From Beroe ovata (taxonomy: Eukaryota; Ctenophora; Nuda; Beroida; Beroidae), in contig CAMPET010000134.1 in NCBI GenBank assembly GCA_946803715.1, forward strand, positions 160,309-189,663: DNA of 29,355 nucleotides, read 5' to 3'. The notes below the pieces were generated by a model that saw nothing but the letters and a program-made list of their open reading frames with translations, was not told the DNA's origin and searched no databases. A program made the position numbers and the translations under genes. Below, piece by piece: positions 1-10,600 of the stretch. Every line of letters begins with the position of its first letter. Within the stretch, counting starts at the first letter, position 1.

Positions 1-35
<35 letters not shown>

Positions 36-38
36 CAT
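1..38. repeat. (CA)n microsatellite at the window edge
   Basis: The window opens in a nearly pure CA dinucleotide run with one CG interruption. Nothing coding is visible around it. Confidence 0.95.
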
Positions 39-270
39 ATTACGCAGTCCGTGTTCTGCACTGCCGCTGGAAACTTAGAACAGTTTTTGCATGTTTCATC
101 AGCTTCCAACGAAACTATTATTCTAATATTTCTTCTTTTTATCTTTTCCAATATTGTCTCGTGTGAAGGTATTCTTTCAACCTTTTTTGAAGTCCATCGA
201 CCATAACACGCTGCTTGCCACAGTTAGTGTTACTGAGAGATCATTAGCCTACTCATGAACTCCGTGTGTG

Positions 271-297
271 TGACGTCACAGTTTGAGTGTGACGTCA
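271..297. promoter_or_regulatory. Paired CRE palindromes (TGACGTCA x2)
   Basis: Two perfect TGACGTCA octamers lie at 271-278 and 290-297, 19 bp start to start. Both are preceded by GTG. TGACGTCA is the full palindromic CREB/ATF site. Two perfect copies this close are unlikely by chance, so this may be part of a promoter or enhancer. The gene it would serve is not identified; the first recognisable exon to the right is at 2012. Confidence 0.5.
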
Positions 298-367
298 AAC
301 GGGAGTTGTTATGAGCGTTTCCCGGGAGTCACCTCGTGGAGGTTGATCTCTTGGCAACATTCCATGT

Positions 368-380
368 GTTGCTAAGCAAC
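368..380. promoter_or_regulatory. RFX X-box-like palindrome
   Basis: GTTGCTAAGCAAC is a perfect inverted repeat (GTTGC-TAA-GCAAC) matching the RFX X-box form. A half-site-like TTGGCAAC lies at 351-358. In animals X-boxes often mark ciliary genes. A link to the coiled-coil gene downstream is possible but only inferred. Confidence 0.4.
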
Positions 381-401
381 AGGAATATGCCACAACCCAC
401 T

Positions 402-593
402 TTCTCTCTCTCTCTCTCTCTCTGAACTAACTTAAACAATTACTTCCCTCACCAATTCACTGTCCATTATAACACACCTTCCCCATTAGCACAATTACAT
501 CCCTTTCCCCCATTTATCACACCCCCTGATGACTGATTCCCAATCATTTATCAATAATCATCACTCGTTGGATATAGAGAGAGAGAGAGAGTG
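402..593. repeat. (CT)n and (GA)n microsatellites
   Basis: A CT run at about 402-424 and a GA run at about 577-593 are complementary and flank about 150 bp of AT-rich unique sequence, so they could pair as an imperfect inverted repeat. No coding potential is seen between them. Confidence 0.8.
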
Positions 594-599
594 AGTTGT

Positions 600-1500
600 T
601 GACTCCCTACCCACCGGCCCACCTCGCTTACAGCAGAGCTTTCTCTAATCTGACGTTAACTTGGTGACAATCGGGGCCCCGGCTTCGGCCATGACAGCCG
701 GGTCACCATGGTCCGTGAGCCGAGAGAGATACCCTACCATCATTTCCCGTCCAAGACGATACGAAAATCAAGTTGTGTGATATACTCTCATGTACGCAAT
801 AACATCGTCTCGGACAGTCAGTCGGCGTGAGTACCGAGCGAGCACGCCCCCGACCAGTGCACGCCACCACCCCACGCCACGGTCACACTCCCAACATCCC
901 CTGACACATCCACAGTACACAGGGAGCATGTTCACTGCGTTACACGAGGCATCTTGTACGATGCACGTCATGTATATTGTATATTGTGGGCAGTGTGCCA
1001 GGGAACACGGAATGAATAGGGTCGCCGCCGCGCGGTCGACTTCCCCAGCCACCCGGGAGAGTGAAGGTGGCGCAGTGAGGCGGCGAACTCGAGCCGGTCT
1101 CCGACACCACTCGCCACAATGTCCAGGGCCCGGGTATTGAATGCGGAGTACCCCACATCTCAGATGCACCTCGTCAAGATAATGCCAGGGAAAGATATAG
1201 CTGTAATGGTCCGCGCAAGGTGGTCCGGCAGGCGGTAAAACTGTAAAACAAGAGCTGTAAAACGGCTGTTTGTACAAACACTTGCTCGGACAGCAAGAAC
1301 TGCCGAGCTGCTGGGTTATAAAGCGAGAACGCCTCCTCCACCAGCGTTCCTCACACACTGGCCTTTGCTTCAATGCCTCGGTCACAGATCACTCTCTCAG
1401 TCATGTGACCATGCCTCTTTCACGCAACTCTCAACATGAACAAGCTTGTCGCACAGACCATCCCTCCCTGAAGCGCCTCATCCACTGACCCTCCGTTACG
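600..1500. other. GC-rich, CpG-containing non-coding block
   Basis: This stretch is clearly richer in G+C and CpG than its surroundings, for example the GCCGCCGCCGCGCGG run near 1023. Long frames are open on both strands (768-1385 minus, 790-1140 plus). They overlap, use poor-quality residues and match no family I recognise, so I read them as chance openness of GC-rich DNA. One weak alternative is a first exon on the plus strand from the ATG at 790 to a GTGAGT donor at 829, whose phase would fit the exon starting at 2012. Confidence 0.4.
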
Positions 1501-1532
1501 TGTCGCGTGGACCAGTAACTGTGGAGATGGCT

Positions 1533-1761
1533 GTCACGTGACTCACTGTATTAATTATCAGCACATTGAGTCTTCACACCATTTGATGTTGTGATCACGT
1601 GACCCTGATTCGGCTAATGCCAATGGTACAATGCCATCACGAGACGGCACAATGGCATCATGTGACGGCAGCCGCTAATGAGTATGACTGTCATGCACGT
1701 GATAATGCCTCTGCTCTAGAATGCTCCAATCAGAGCAGTCCACGTCTTTCTATTGTCCAAT
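1533..1761. promoter_or_regulatory. E-box (CACGTG x3) and CCAAT (x2) cluster
   Basis: CACGTG occurs at 1535-1540, 1596-1601 and 1696-1701. The first lies in the 10-bp palindrome GTCACGTGAC, identical to the CLEAR/TFE-type site. CCAATCAG at 1726 and CCAATCA at 1757 match the NF-Y box. The spacing looks like a proximal promoter, probably reading rightward into the coiled-coil gene whose first visible exon starts at 2012. A leftward transcript is equally possible on sequence alone. Confidence 0.45.
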
Positions 1762-2011
1762 CACAGCTCTTGTCGTCATACTCAACAACTCCATTAATAC
1801 CATTATGCGTCAACAGCCGTTTATGGTATAATTTAGTCTGAGATTCCATGAAAATACGGAAAAATGCAAACAAGTAACGATTGGAAATGGAATTCACGTA
1901 AAACTATAAGCTTAAAAACATCATTCGTGGTTATTATTACAATCTAGCATCTATACTGGAGTGGATCGCTGCCAATTCAAAATCTCCTCATTCTAATTTA
2001 CTCCACTGCAG

Positions 2012-3447
2012 ATGCAAACGACACGATATCCAAGCTGAAGGAAACACTATCGAGTGCACATGCTGGTCACCTGGATGAAATGAGACAACTTGAGTCTAAT
2101 CTCAAGCAAGTTGCTGAGGTACAAAGTGAAGATTGTAATGTACATGATTGTACATAGAGTGTACATGATTGTACATATTGTAGTGTACATTGTACATGAT
2201 TGTAGTGTGCATGCAGAGCAAAAAATTGGAGTATTTCGGTGTGATGTTGAAGTCGCATGAATGTCTGGATTTCACTTTTTCCTCGTCTGTGGGTCGTCAG
2301 AAATTCGTAGTCATCTTCATAATCTTCATAATCAAGTGTCAGTTCCACTGTATCACTGTCGGTATCACTGTCAGTTCCACTGAACCAATGAATTCACGGC
2401 ACTCAGGAGCATGAGGACGCTGAGACGAGGGTGGAGGCACTGAGACAAGCGCTCCATGTGGCTCACCACGAGAGAGACGATATGGCAGAGAAATGCAACA
2501 TTTCTACTAACGAGGTAGGCATAATATCGGACAGATAATCACGATATGATGGTCACGAATTTGTAAACAGTTGAACTTGAAGGGGGAAAGAGGATTCAGA
2601 TAGGTTTCATTTTAGGAAACTATCATAGAGTTGGCCATTTAGAGTTTATACTTCCCAGACTGAAATGTGGAAGTGACCAAATCACACTTCCCAGACTGAA
2701 AGTGTTAAGCGGAAGTACAAGGAACTAAAGCAACAATGGGAGGAGAGGGTTGCTGTTCTGGAGACTGTTGAAAAGTAGGTCAACCTCAATGTTCGGTCTA
2801 TTATAGTCCACTGTCCAACTATTTGTAGACTGGTCCACTATATTCCCATGTGGTCGGTCTACATTCCATAGTGTGGTCAATTCATTAATCATGTTCAACA
2901 ATCTGACCAACAATCCGCCCAAATTAGCATATATCCTGCTAACATCAGGGCAGCTAAAGACATGGCGAGCACCCATGAGGGTCAGTTGGCTGCACTCCGG
3001 TCCACCATGGACAAACAGAAGCACAGGATCTCAGAGCTGGAGGGACTGATCAGTACGCTGACAGAGAGCCATGAACTACGGATTAAACAGAGGGTGGGTG
3101 ATTGAATTATTAACTATAGACCAGTGAATAGTGATACTGATACTGGTTGTTTACTCTAAACGAAGGGTTGACTAAAAGTAATCGATAATTAGTGGTAATT
3201 AAGAGTGATCGTTGTTAGATGATTACACATTCCCGCACAGGAATGTGAACTCCATGACGAGGCTGAGAAGTCAAGGAGAGAGTTCGAGTCGAGGGAACAG
3301 GATCACAAGGACGAGATACTGAGATTGGAGCAGGAAATGCGGGCGATCATTCACCAGTCACAGAAACTGAAACAAGAGAATGATGCCAAGTTGACGAAAC
3401 TGGCGGGAGCTCTGGGAGAGTTTACTGTGCTCCTGCAACCAAAGTAG
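2012..3447 (+). CDS. Coiled-coil protein, C-terminal five exons
   Basis: Five exons join with matching phases: 2012-2118, 2407-2514, 2710-2774, 2949-3093 and 3241-3447, ending at TAG. Each is bounded by AG and GT. They encode about 209 residues, nearly all Glu/Lys/Arg/Gln-rich with heptad-like Leu/Ile/Val spacing, so a long alpha-helical coiled coil. Recognisable stretches are QLAALRSTMDKQKHRISEL in exon 4 and EILRLEQEMRAIIHQSQKL in exon 5. There is no membrane segment or catalytic motif. The first exon starts in mid-codon, so the N terminus lies upstream and was not found with confidence. I do not recognise the family. A centrosomal, ciliary or motor-associated scaffold would be typical, and the X-box-like site upstream agrees weakly. 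Confidence 0.75.
2141..2216. repeat. TGTACATGATTGTACAT short tandem/palindromic repeats
   Basis: TGTACATGATTGTACAT units recur three to four times in the first intron of the coiled-coil gene. TGTACA is self-complementary, so the array can form several small hairpins. Confidence 0.7.
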
Positions 3448-3560
3448 TGGATATGCTGGTGAGTTGGACACTGTGAAATCGACCATAGTGTTACAATGAC
3501 TTGAACATGACCATGAACTCAACATCATTACACGGTGATCAATGATCATGCTTATAGTGA

Positions 3561-3566
3561 AATAAA
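3561..3566 (+). terminator. Polyadenylation signal of the coiled-coil gene
   Basis: AATAAA lies 114 nt after the TAG stop at 3447, a normal distance for an animal 3' UTR. Confidence 0.6.
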
Positions 3567-3757
3567 GACACCCATGTCATGTTTGTAAACTGCATGATTA
3601 AGTATAATCAGAAGACATCATTCATAATCATTGATTTATCTATTTGCACTGACCACAGATTTTCGCATTAATTTTATTCCCGTTTTTCATCACATCACAT
3701 TTTTACGACAGCATAAGTGTACCATAACTAACAATATGAGTGTGTAAGTATCCCAAT

Positions 3758-3763
3758 TTTATT
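3758..3763 (-). terminator. Polyadenylation signal of the peptidase-like gene
   Basis: TTTATT on the plus strand reads AATAAA on the minus strand, about 135 nt past the TGA stop at 3898-3900. Confidence 0.5.
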
Positions 3764-3897
3764 TTTTGCAAATATGTAAATACTTACCATACATTCTATT
3801 TGATCATCATATTAAATCTTAGTATCATTAAGTATTTAAATAGGAAAAAACTACCATAGAAAAAAACCACGACACGAAACACTTCCAACTATTACTA

Positions 3898-6043
3898 TCA
3901 ACACCAGGATTCCTTCAAACAGTGCCCATCTGGGCACATGACAAGTCCTGGAGGGCAAACCTCCTGACCTCCACAGTACCGTTCACACAGCCCGTTTAGA
4001 CACCTCATCCTGCCTACCTCACACGCATTCTCACACGCCACCCTCACTGCCACCTTGTCCTTGTTATCACCGGTAGGTTTTGGCTCTCTGTCATCACTGA
4101 GCAGAGCGATGTCATCTCTGAGGTAGATTCCCGTGCATTTGGGGTGCCCTATACACGCATCCTTCGCCTCCTCTAGCCCCGAGTTGACGGGAATCTGGGT
4201 TGATATCCATATCTCATGTGACATAGTCATCTTGAACCCTGACATCACTTCCCAGCACTGACTCTTGTCAAACGAGAAGGAGCAACTGTTCGCCTCACAC
4301 TTATCACCAGAGGAGGGCGTGTGGTGACTGTGCCAGAAGAGTAGAGTTTTCCCCGCCAGTGCGAAGCCGCTCCCCGTCCTCTCCCATGTGACCGCCTTGC
4401 TGCACTGCTCATATCTTATCCTCTGTTCTCCCAGCAAATCTGGTTTATCAACACTAAGACAGAGTTTCGTTACCATGTCAACAATGTACCCCACATCGGT
4501 CAGACTAAACTCTCTGCTACACCCACTGGTCGATATAACCGCCAGTTTTTCGACAGAGTTATCCATATCCAAACACTTCCCATCCTTGTGAACAATCTCC
4601 CCCGTCTCCACTACTTCTCCAAAATAGAAATCCTTATCGTTTGTCTCCTCATCCTTCTTGGGGGTGGGCGGCATGATCTTCCCCTCTTCATCATACCTCG
4701 TGCACGTGGCTCCTGCTTTACACGTGAGTTTAGGACCGACAATCCTCGAGTTTATAAGGCAGATGTTGTGATGTTTCCTGGTCATCTTGATGTAGCCGCC
4801 ATCTCCCCAGTCCTTGCCCCAGGAGTTCCGCACGTTCCAGTATTGGGGCGTGTACCCGACTACGGTCACGGCGTGGTCCACGGATTCCTGGCAGCTGCAG
4901 CTCCCGCTACACTCGAATATTCCTGACGGGGAAGGGAGGGGGGTGTTAGTTGATGAATGTATCATCACTCATCAGTCATACATGATGATTGGTGTCAAAT
5001 ACAAGATGTCACAGATGAGTGGTGTCACTGTCAACAAGAGTGTGAGGTACTGGGTAACAATTGGATGGGCCCACCTTGACGGTAGAAGCTCCAAGGACTG
5101 TTACTGACTTGTATGTTAACAGACATGACACCCGTTGACACCGCACTCTCTAGGCCACCCTCTTCACTGGAGTGGTAGAGCACCGAGATATCTGCTTTAG
5201 TGAAGCTATTGCTTATCTCTGACTTGTCACACCACCCTTGTTCAGCTCTATAAGGGTAGTCATCTTCTCTTGCTAGCCGGGCTGTGTTCTTGACATATGC
5301 CAGTGCCATGTCCACGTAGCCGAGGTGGCAGCCGTTAGTGCCCGAATATTCCGGCTGTACGAGAGACGGCTCAACCCATACACAATCGAGTAGTTCTTGC
5401 TCACTGAACCTCACCAGTTCGCCAGTGAGTATGAAATAAGCAGAATCCAGCGCACTGACTGTGGAAAATGCCCAACCACTCCCACACTCCAACTGATCTT
5501 TCACTGGGGGCTGCGCTCCTGCTGCAACCCAGTCAACCGACTCTGGTGTAATTTGCTGTAAACTGGGGATTGGATCCCGTCGGCCAAGCTCGCTACGGTA
5601 GTAATTTGTCACGTTTGGGGCTGTACTGAGGAGTGCAGAGCGCTCTGAGTCTAACATCACCGACAAGAAGTTTATTGCCGTGCTGTATTCTACTGAGTGA
5701 TCGTCGTTAATCTTGTCGATAATTTCAACAGATTTCCGGAAAGCCTCCATTCTGGCTCTTCTTTCTGTAGGGTCAGTTCTTCCCAGCAGTACCTGGAGAA
5801 ATTGAATCATGACTTTCCCGTTTTCAGACACGGTTCTTTTAAAAGAGGTGACACAACTCTGAATTCGAAAAACGCGACCTTTGTATCGACAGCCCCGCGG
5901 TACTTCATCATAGCTTCCTGAAACATCTCAGGAATTTTGTGTTGACGATCTCTCTTAGGGGTCTCGAGAAGTTGTTCAAAAGTAGATAGGGCACTCATCA
6001 AGGAGACTATATCCGTAAGCACAGCCACCAGTAAGAGAATCAT
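3898..6043 (-). CDS. Secreted papain-family (C1A) pseudopeptidase with Cys-rich C-terminal extension
   Basis: Three exons, 5879-6043, 5075-5792 and 3898-4922, join in phase to 635 residues. The introns are 86 and 152 nt; the first donor (GTCGCG) is weak. Residues 1-18 form a hydrophobic signal peptide. An I29-type propeptide follows ([10 protein letters not shown], about residues 68-77). The papain domain starts near PESVDW. The active-site Gln (about 155) is kept in VKDQ, the His (about 311) in [10 protein letters not shown] and the Asn (about 327) in VRNSWG. The motif normally reading CGSCWAFS reads CGSGWAFS, so the catalytic Cys is Gly (about 161, codon GGT) and thiol proteolysis should be impossible. 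After the fold comes about 290 residues: a spacer rich in Lys/Glu/Pro, a possible ricin-B-like beta-trefoil (paired CLDM and CLSV), a PAN-like piece ([13 protein letters not shown]) and a terminal Cys-rich module ending [13 protein letters not shown] binding or matrix role is likely; sponge silicateins (Ser) and soybean P34 (Gly) are known examples of this Cys being lost. Confidence 0.88.
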
Positions 6044-6550
6044 GTCCCTATGCCGTCGAGTATTATATCAAAGAGGCCATTGACGAATGAATCACGAAGT
6101 ACGAACACGCCATTACAATTCTCAACTCACTACGGACATGTGTTGTTGACGAATGACATGTACAATTGTAAAAGGAAATTAAAGATCGCTGACAGTGATC
6201 AGACTGCAAACTTGAAACAGTTATCTCCGAATCGTTTCCCATCTGGTCAGCATACACAGTACAAGGTGTGGCCGCCGTGCTCAGATGGGTACAATTCATT
6301 GTTCAATGTTCATTATGCGCGCGTGCATAGAACCTCCGCAAAATACCAATGGCGTATTTTATAGATCCGGTTGTAGGAAAGCGCGCGGCGCGGCATGCGC
6401 GCCTCCATCGGATTCCCTTTTGCGTTTCCGAATTCCGATGTAGGCGCGCATAAAACATTGAAACAGTGGTCATCATTTGCATTGTGATGTCTAGTGTTTC
6501 GTGTGCACGCGTTGCGGCCTTGACTCTGATCGAATCTCTTGAAGTTGCAG
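6044..6550. other. Upstream region of the peptidase-like gene
   Basis: No supported exon. The right-hand half (from about 6315) becomes rich in GCGC, and the frames open there on both strands are by-products of that composition. The promoter of the minus-strand peptidase-like gene should lie here, but no clear TATA or initiator can be named. Confidence 0.5.
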
Positions 6551-6552
6551 TT

Positions 6553-6851
6553 GACTCTGTCGAGAATTTTATTAATGCGCGCGCGCCGCGCAAATTATTG
6601 ATATTCTCGCTCGCAGCTGAGCTGGGCTTAGCAAATCGCGGCCGGGGCCGCGTTTCGATCGGCAATTCGGGGCCTCATGTCACAGCCAGGCCAGAATCCA
6701 GATGCTCATGCGCACGTATAACTATATTTGTAGGATTGTCGGGCGATGCCAGACCGCTGATGCAAGCCGCGAAGCGGCTTGCGTCAGTGGTCTTGCGTCT
6801 TATCTGAGAATAAGTTTGCGCCGCGCGCGAAACGAAATTCTCGACAGGGTC
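6553..6851. repeat. GCGC-rich imperfect inverted repeat with central CGAAG hairpin
   Basis: The left arm (6553-6596) holds CTGTCGAGAATTTT followed by a GCGCGCGCGCCGCGCAAA tract. The right arm (about 6812-6851) is its imperfect reverse complement. Between them is a strong hairpin at 6757-6787, with arms GCAAGCCGC (6762-6770) and GCGGCTTGC (6774-6782) around a GAA triloop. The layout resembles a foldback or MITE-like element. Confidence 0.55.
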
Positions 6852-6875
6852 TATCATCGATTCATCGATCGACAA

Positions 6876-7040
6876 TTGTAGGATTTTATTGTCAGATGTT
6901 ACGTGACCTGTTTTTTCGCGCGCGCGAGAAACTGAGGTCAGATAAAATCTGACAAGGATTTTACCCTACCGTCGATGTGCGCGATTTTCAATCCGCCAGG
7001 GATAAAATCCCGCCAGCAAGGGTGGGGTGAAATCCTACAA
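6876..7040. mobile_element. MITE-like element with 11-bp terminal inverted repeats
   Basis: TTGTAGGATTT at 6876-6886 and its exact reverse complement at 7030-7040 bound a 165-bp segment. Inside are two palindromes sharing the core GATAAAATC (TCAGATAAAATCTGA at 6938-6952, GGGATAAAATCCC at 6999-7011). A second inverted pair sits at 6956-6970 and 7021-7035 (13 of 15 positions pair). No target-site duplication is obvious and there is no coding capacity, so a non-autonomous element is inferred. Confidence 0.5.
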
Positions 7041-7657
7041 CACGTACATACTTCGATACAAGGGTATAGGTAAGACTAAGACTCAGAATTAAGATAACTA
7101 TAATTAACATTGGTTTAACTTCAATGCGGTGAAATCTGTAAGTGTACTGGAGATCAACGTAGACACTGTCTAATTCGATACAATAAGACGAAAGACTGAA
7201 ATCTAACTCGAAGTGTCTAACAAATTAGGTCAAGGTGTAGCCAGGCAGGCCAAGTGCAACTGCAAACTCAAACTCAAAGACCGCTATCTCATTCAGTTTC
7301 ATATTTATAAAAATAACTCAATTTTCATCTTAATTTTATCTCGATTATAGTTAATGATAATCTTACGCAATCGTTGCAGTTTAACTCAAATTGCATCAAG
7401 TTTCACAGCAATCCTTCCTATCTTCCCTTTGTACTTGTATCAGTATCAGTATCACTATCAATATGGTGCTACTGCTTGTGACTGTATGTTGGGCAGGGTT
7501 GAATCAATATCATGAATGAAGTGGCACACCAGCGTCCGAGTTCAAGTCAAAAATTGTTTAAAAACAATGGTTAAATGAATCCGAAACCCTTAATTTGAAG
7601 TTTGAACTCTCTGTGGTCTGCAACTGTTGAAGTTGAAGTGGTCCGCAATTTCGGTGA
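7041..7657. other. Intergenic spacer downstream of the glutaminase homologue
   Basis: AT-rich and without a supported exon. It would contain the 3' UTR of the minus-strand glutaminase homologue. A short run of imperfect TATCAGTATCAGTATCACTA repeats lies near 7440-7460. Confidence 0.6.
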
Positions 7658-10600
7658 TCACACCACGAGATCGCATCCGCGGAGCCCATCCTTTTCCCCC
7701 AAATAGGATATGATGTCAGTGTGGCTGTATCTGATCCCATCATCCAGCGGTGTATTCTCCCACCGATCCACGGGGTTAACACTGACATTGCACTTGTCAA
7801 CGAGAAACTTCACTACTTCCAGCTGACCTGAATGGAATTGAAGTAGGAAGATTTTACAGCTAATTCTTTTCCTATAACTTCCACTTCCAGTTGTGGTATT
7901 CCAGCTGCGGCACAGAATTTTTTCTCATTATCCTAATCACCATTCATACGATGAATATTCTCAATCTGCGATACGAGGGATAATTGATGTGCTAATTGGT
8001 TTACCTCCACAAACCGCTAGATGAAGAGCAGTTCTACCATCATAGTCAGGGAAACTGAAGTTGACACCCTCCTTCAGATACCGGTAGAGAGTAGTCATAT
8101 TTCCCTGGTATGCGGCAAACAGCAATATCAAACTCTGCTGATCCTGCGTGTTGGATGGGTTTTTTAGATAATTCATAATATCGTCGCATACTGAAATTCA
8201 GTATGAGCATAATTTGATGCCAGATCCGGTCGGGAATATTATATGATTCCAAATGGAATGGGTACAAAACTACAAACTTTTGATTCTGTGAAATCCTTCC
8301 TCCTCGGATCTATCTTATTGTTGGATCTGTCTGACGGATCAAACTGGTGGAAGTTGAATCTCTCGGTGAACTTCTTGCAGAGTGCGACGCCGCGCACAGA
8401 GTTCTTACTCCTGTCTACGCGCGGGGAATAGATACACATGCCCAACACGTTGGGGATTACCACAATCAGACCACCGGAAACGTTGGATTTGGCTGGTAGA
8501 CCCACCTGGAAGTGGAATGGGGATCAATATGTTGAGCACACTCACAGCTGCAACAACCACAACATGAACAACAACCCATGCAACAACCCCAAGAGATGCA
8601 ATTGCAACTGCAAGTGTTCATTGCGTGATACAACAGGTACGCACCTCAAACATGAATTCCCCACTGTGATCGTTGACACCACAACAATTCATCATACTGA
8701 GACAGTTCCTGACCGCCTCGGGTAGCACAACCTTCTCGCCGGTAAGCGGGCACAAGCCACCCGAGGCAAGAGTGGCAGCCATGACTGATGCGGCGTCACA
8801 TGACACCTCGATGGCGCTGTAGTGAATGAACAACTCCATTATTTGATCCAGTGAATCCACCTGTGATGAGAGACATAATTATCAGGTGATAAATGTCTTG
8901 TTTTTGTCCACATCTACTTTTAGACACAGCAGTCAGAGGGAACTTGGAAATGGTAGAGATCAGGACTTTAAACCTTGGTGTCCTTGTTGAAGCAGTCATT
9001 CTCCCTGAGGAAGTGGCCGATGGCGTACAGTCTGTTTGAGTGGTCCTTCAGAGAGAGGGCGAGTGAGTTGTTGAAACCTACAGTTTCATTACCACAAAAC
9101 CTGGAATAGAGAGAAGAGTGGAAATAGAATTGACTAAATAGACCTACATTAGCTCCCTCGCACCATTTAGCAGCACGAAAACCGATTGCAGACACATTAG
9201 AGAACCTACTGGACGCATTTCTTGAGGAAGTATTCGAATCTCTCAGAGAAGCAGAGCTCTGGTTTGAGGAGGGACGCTAGGGTGAGACCCCCTGTTAGTT
9301 GTAGGGGATTATGAGGTTTCTTGTTCTTCAACATGAGGGCGTCACCTTCAGAACCGCTGGGCTCCTTGCCAATGTATCTGTATATAATAGTGGCAGGTGC
9401 CATGGTAACAGTGGTCTTGATCACCATAGCAGTGTTAACAGGATCAGTAACCACACGACTATAACTCACTGGTGAACGTAGTCTACAGATTTGTCTGTAC
9501 AAGTTAGCGCATACAGCAGAACTCTGTTGAAATCCTGGATGGGGAACGGACACTTTGAGTCTCCCAGAGAGAATCTCTGACCGTCAACCGAACAGATCGA
9601 CACCGCATACCTCTCAGGATCAATCTTCGCCATTTGCGGTGTCAAATCAGCCACCTGCAGGAGTCACAGATATGGCATATTGCACAACAATCAAATTAAT
9701 GATCAACAAAATATGTTGTCACTGGTCCGAAGATAATAAAAGATAACTCCAGTTTTCCTCAGACAATGAGCTAATGAGCAGGAGGCTTTTGCTCACCTTT
9801 CCGTCTTTGAGAGGACGGCATTCTTCAAAAATCTCCTTGATGACTTTGGAGAAGGCAGTCCACTTTGGTATGACTAGATTCCCGCAGAGGGCTTGTGTGA
9901 TGAACACCATGTTGGAGGACAAACATCTGCTCACAGATGGACACAGATTACACGCACAGATTGACATAGATTACAACATTTGAAAAAATCTTGAATCAGC
10001 ATGTTTCAAGACTAACTTTTTGAAATCCTCCATGGCAATCGATTCTGGGATACTATCATGATCCGATGATATTGCCCTGATCTTATCAATTGTGGTCTTG
10101 AACCGGGGATCAGACAGTGGTCTTAGCCCACTCTTGCTTAAACCCTGTGCAATCAGTCATATAATATATTCAATGGAGTCCGAGTACAATCAAAGGAAAG
10201 GTGAAAAGAGAGCACGATGTGCACTGAAACCAATGAAGGAGTGGACGCTACCTAGAGTCGGGTAGAAATAAGAGCAGTGAACACAGACTTTTGTTGACCG
10301 ATACAGTTTTGACTGTTGAGTCCTATACTCACGTGTAGGAATTTAGCGGTGGAAACATCAACCCCATCTTCCTCAAGGAAATCGGTGAGGAGACTCTCAT
10401 CAATAGTCCCAGCATTACTGATATCCGAACTGAGAAGAGAGACGCAGTGAGTGAGACAGTGACTAGTGAGTGAGACAGTGACTAGTGAGTGAGACAGTGA
10501 GTGAGTGAGATAGTGAGTGAGCGAGACAGTGACTAGTGANGTGAGTGAGACAGTGACTAGTGAGTGAGACATGGACTGTGAGACACAGTGAGTGTCGAGC

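Larger units (their letters stand above)
3448..3897. other. Convergent intergenic spacer
   Basis: AT-rich spacer between the plus-strand coiled-coil gene and the minus-strand peptidase-like gene. It holds the plus-strand AATAAA at 3561 and minus-strand AATAAA signals near 3758 and 3673. No further gene is seen. Confidence 0.7.

Noticed and set aside
768-1385. 205-codon minus-strand open frame
   Set aside because: It lies in GC-rich DNA and overlaps an equally open plus frame. Its composition is erratic (Cys, Trp and Arg rich), with no domain and no splice or promoter context.
6303-6807. Overlapping frames on both strands in the GCGC-rich block
   Set aside because: They reflect the inverted repeat and lack of stops in GCGC tracts. 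Their shared VENF words come from the two arms of the repeat.
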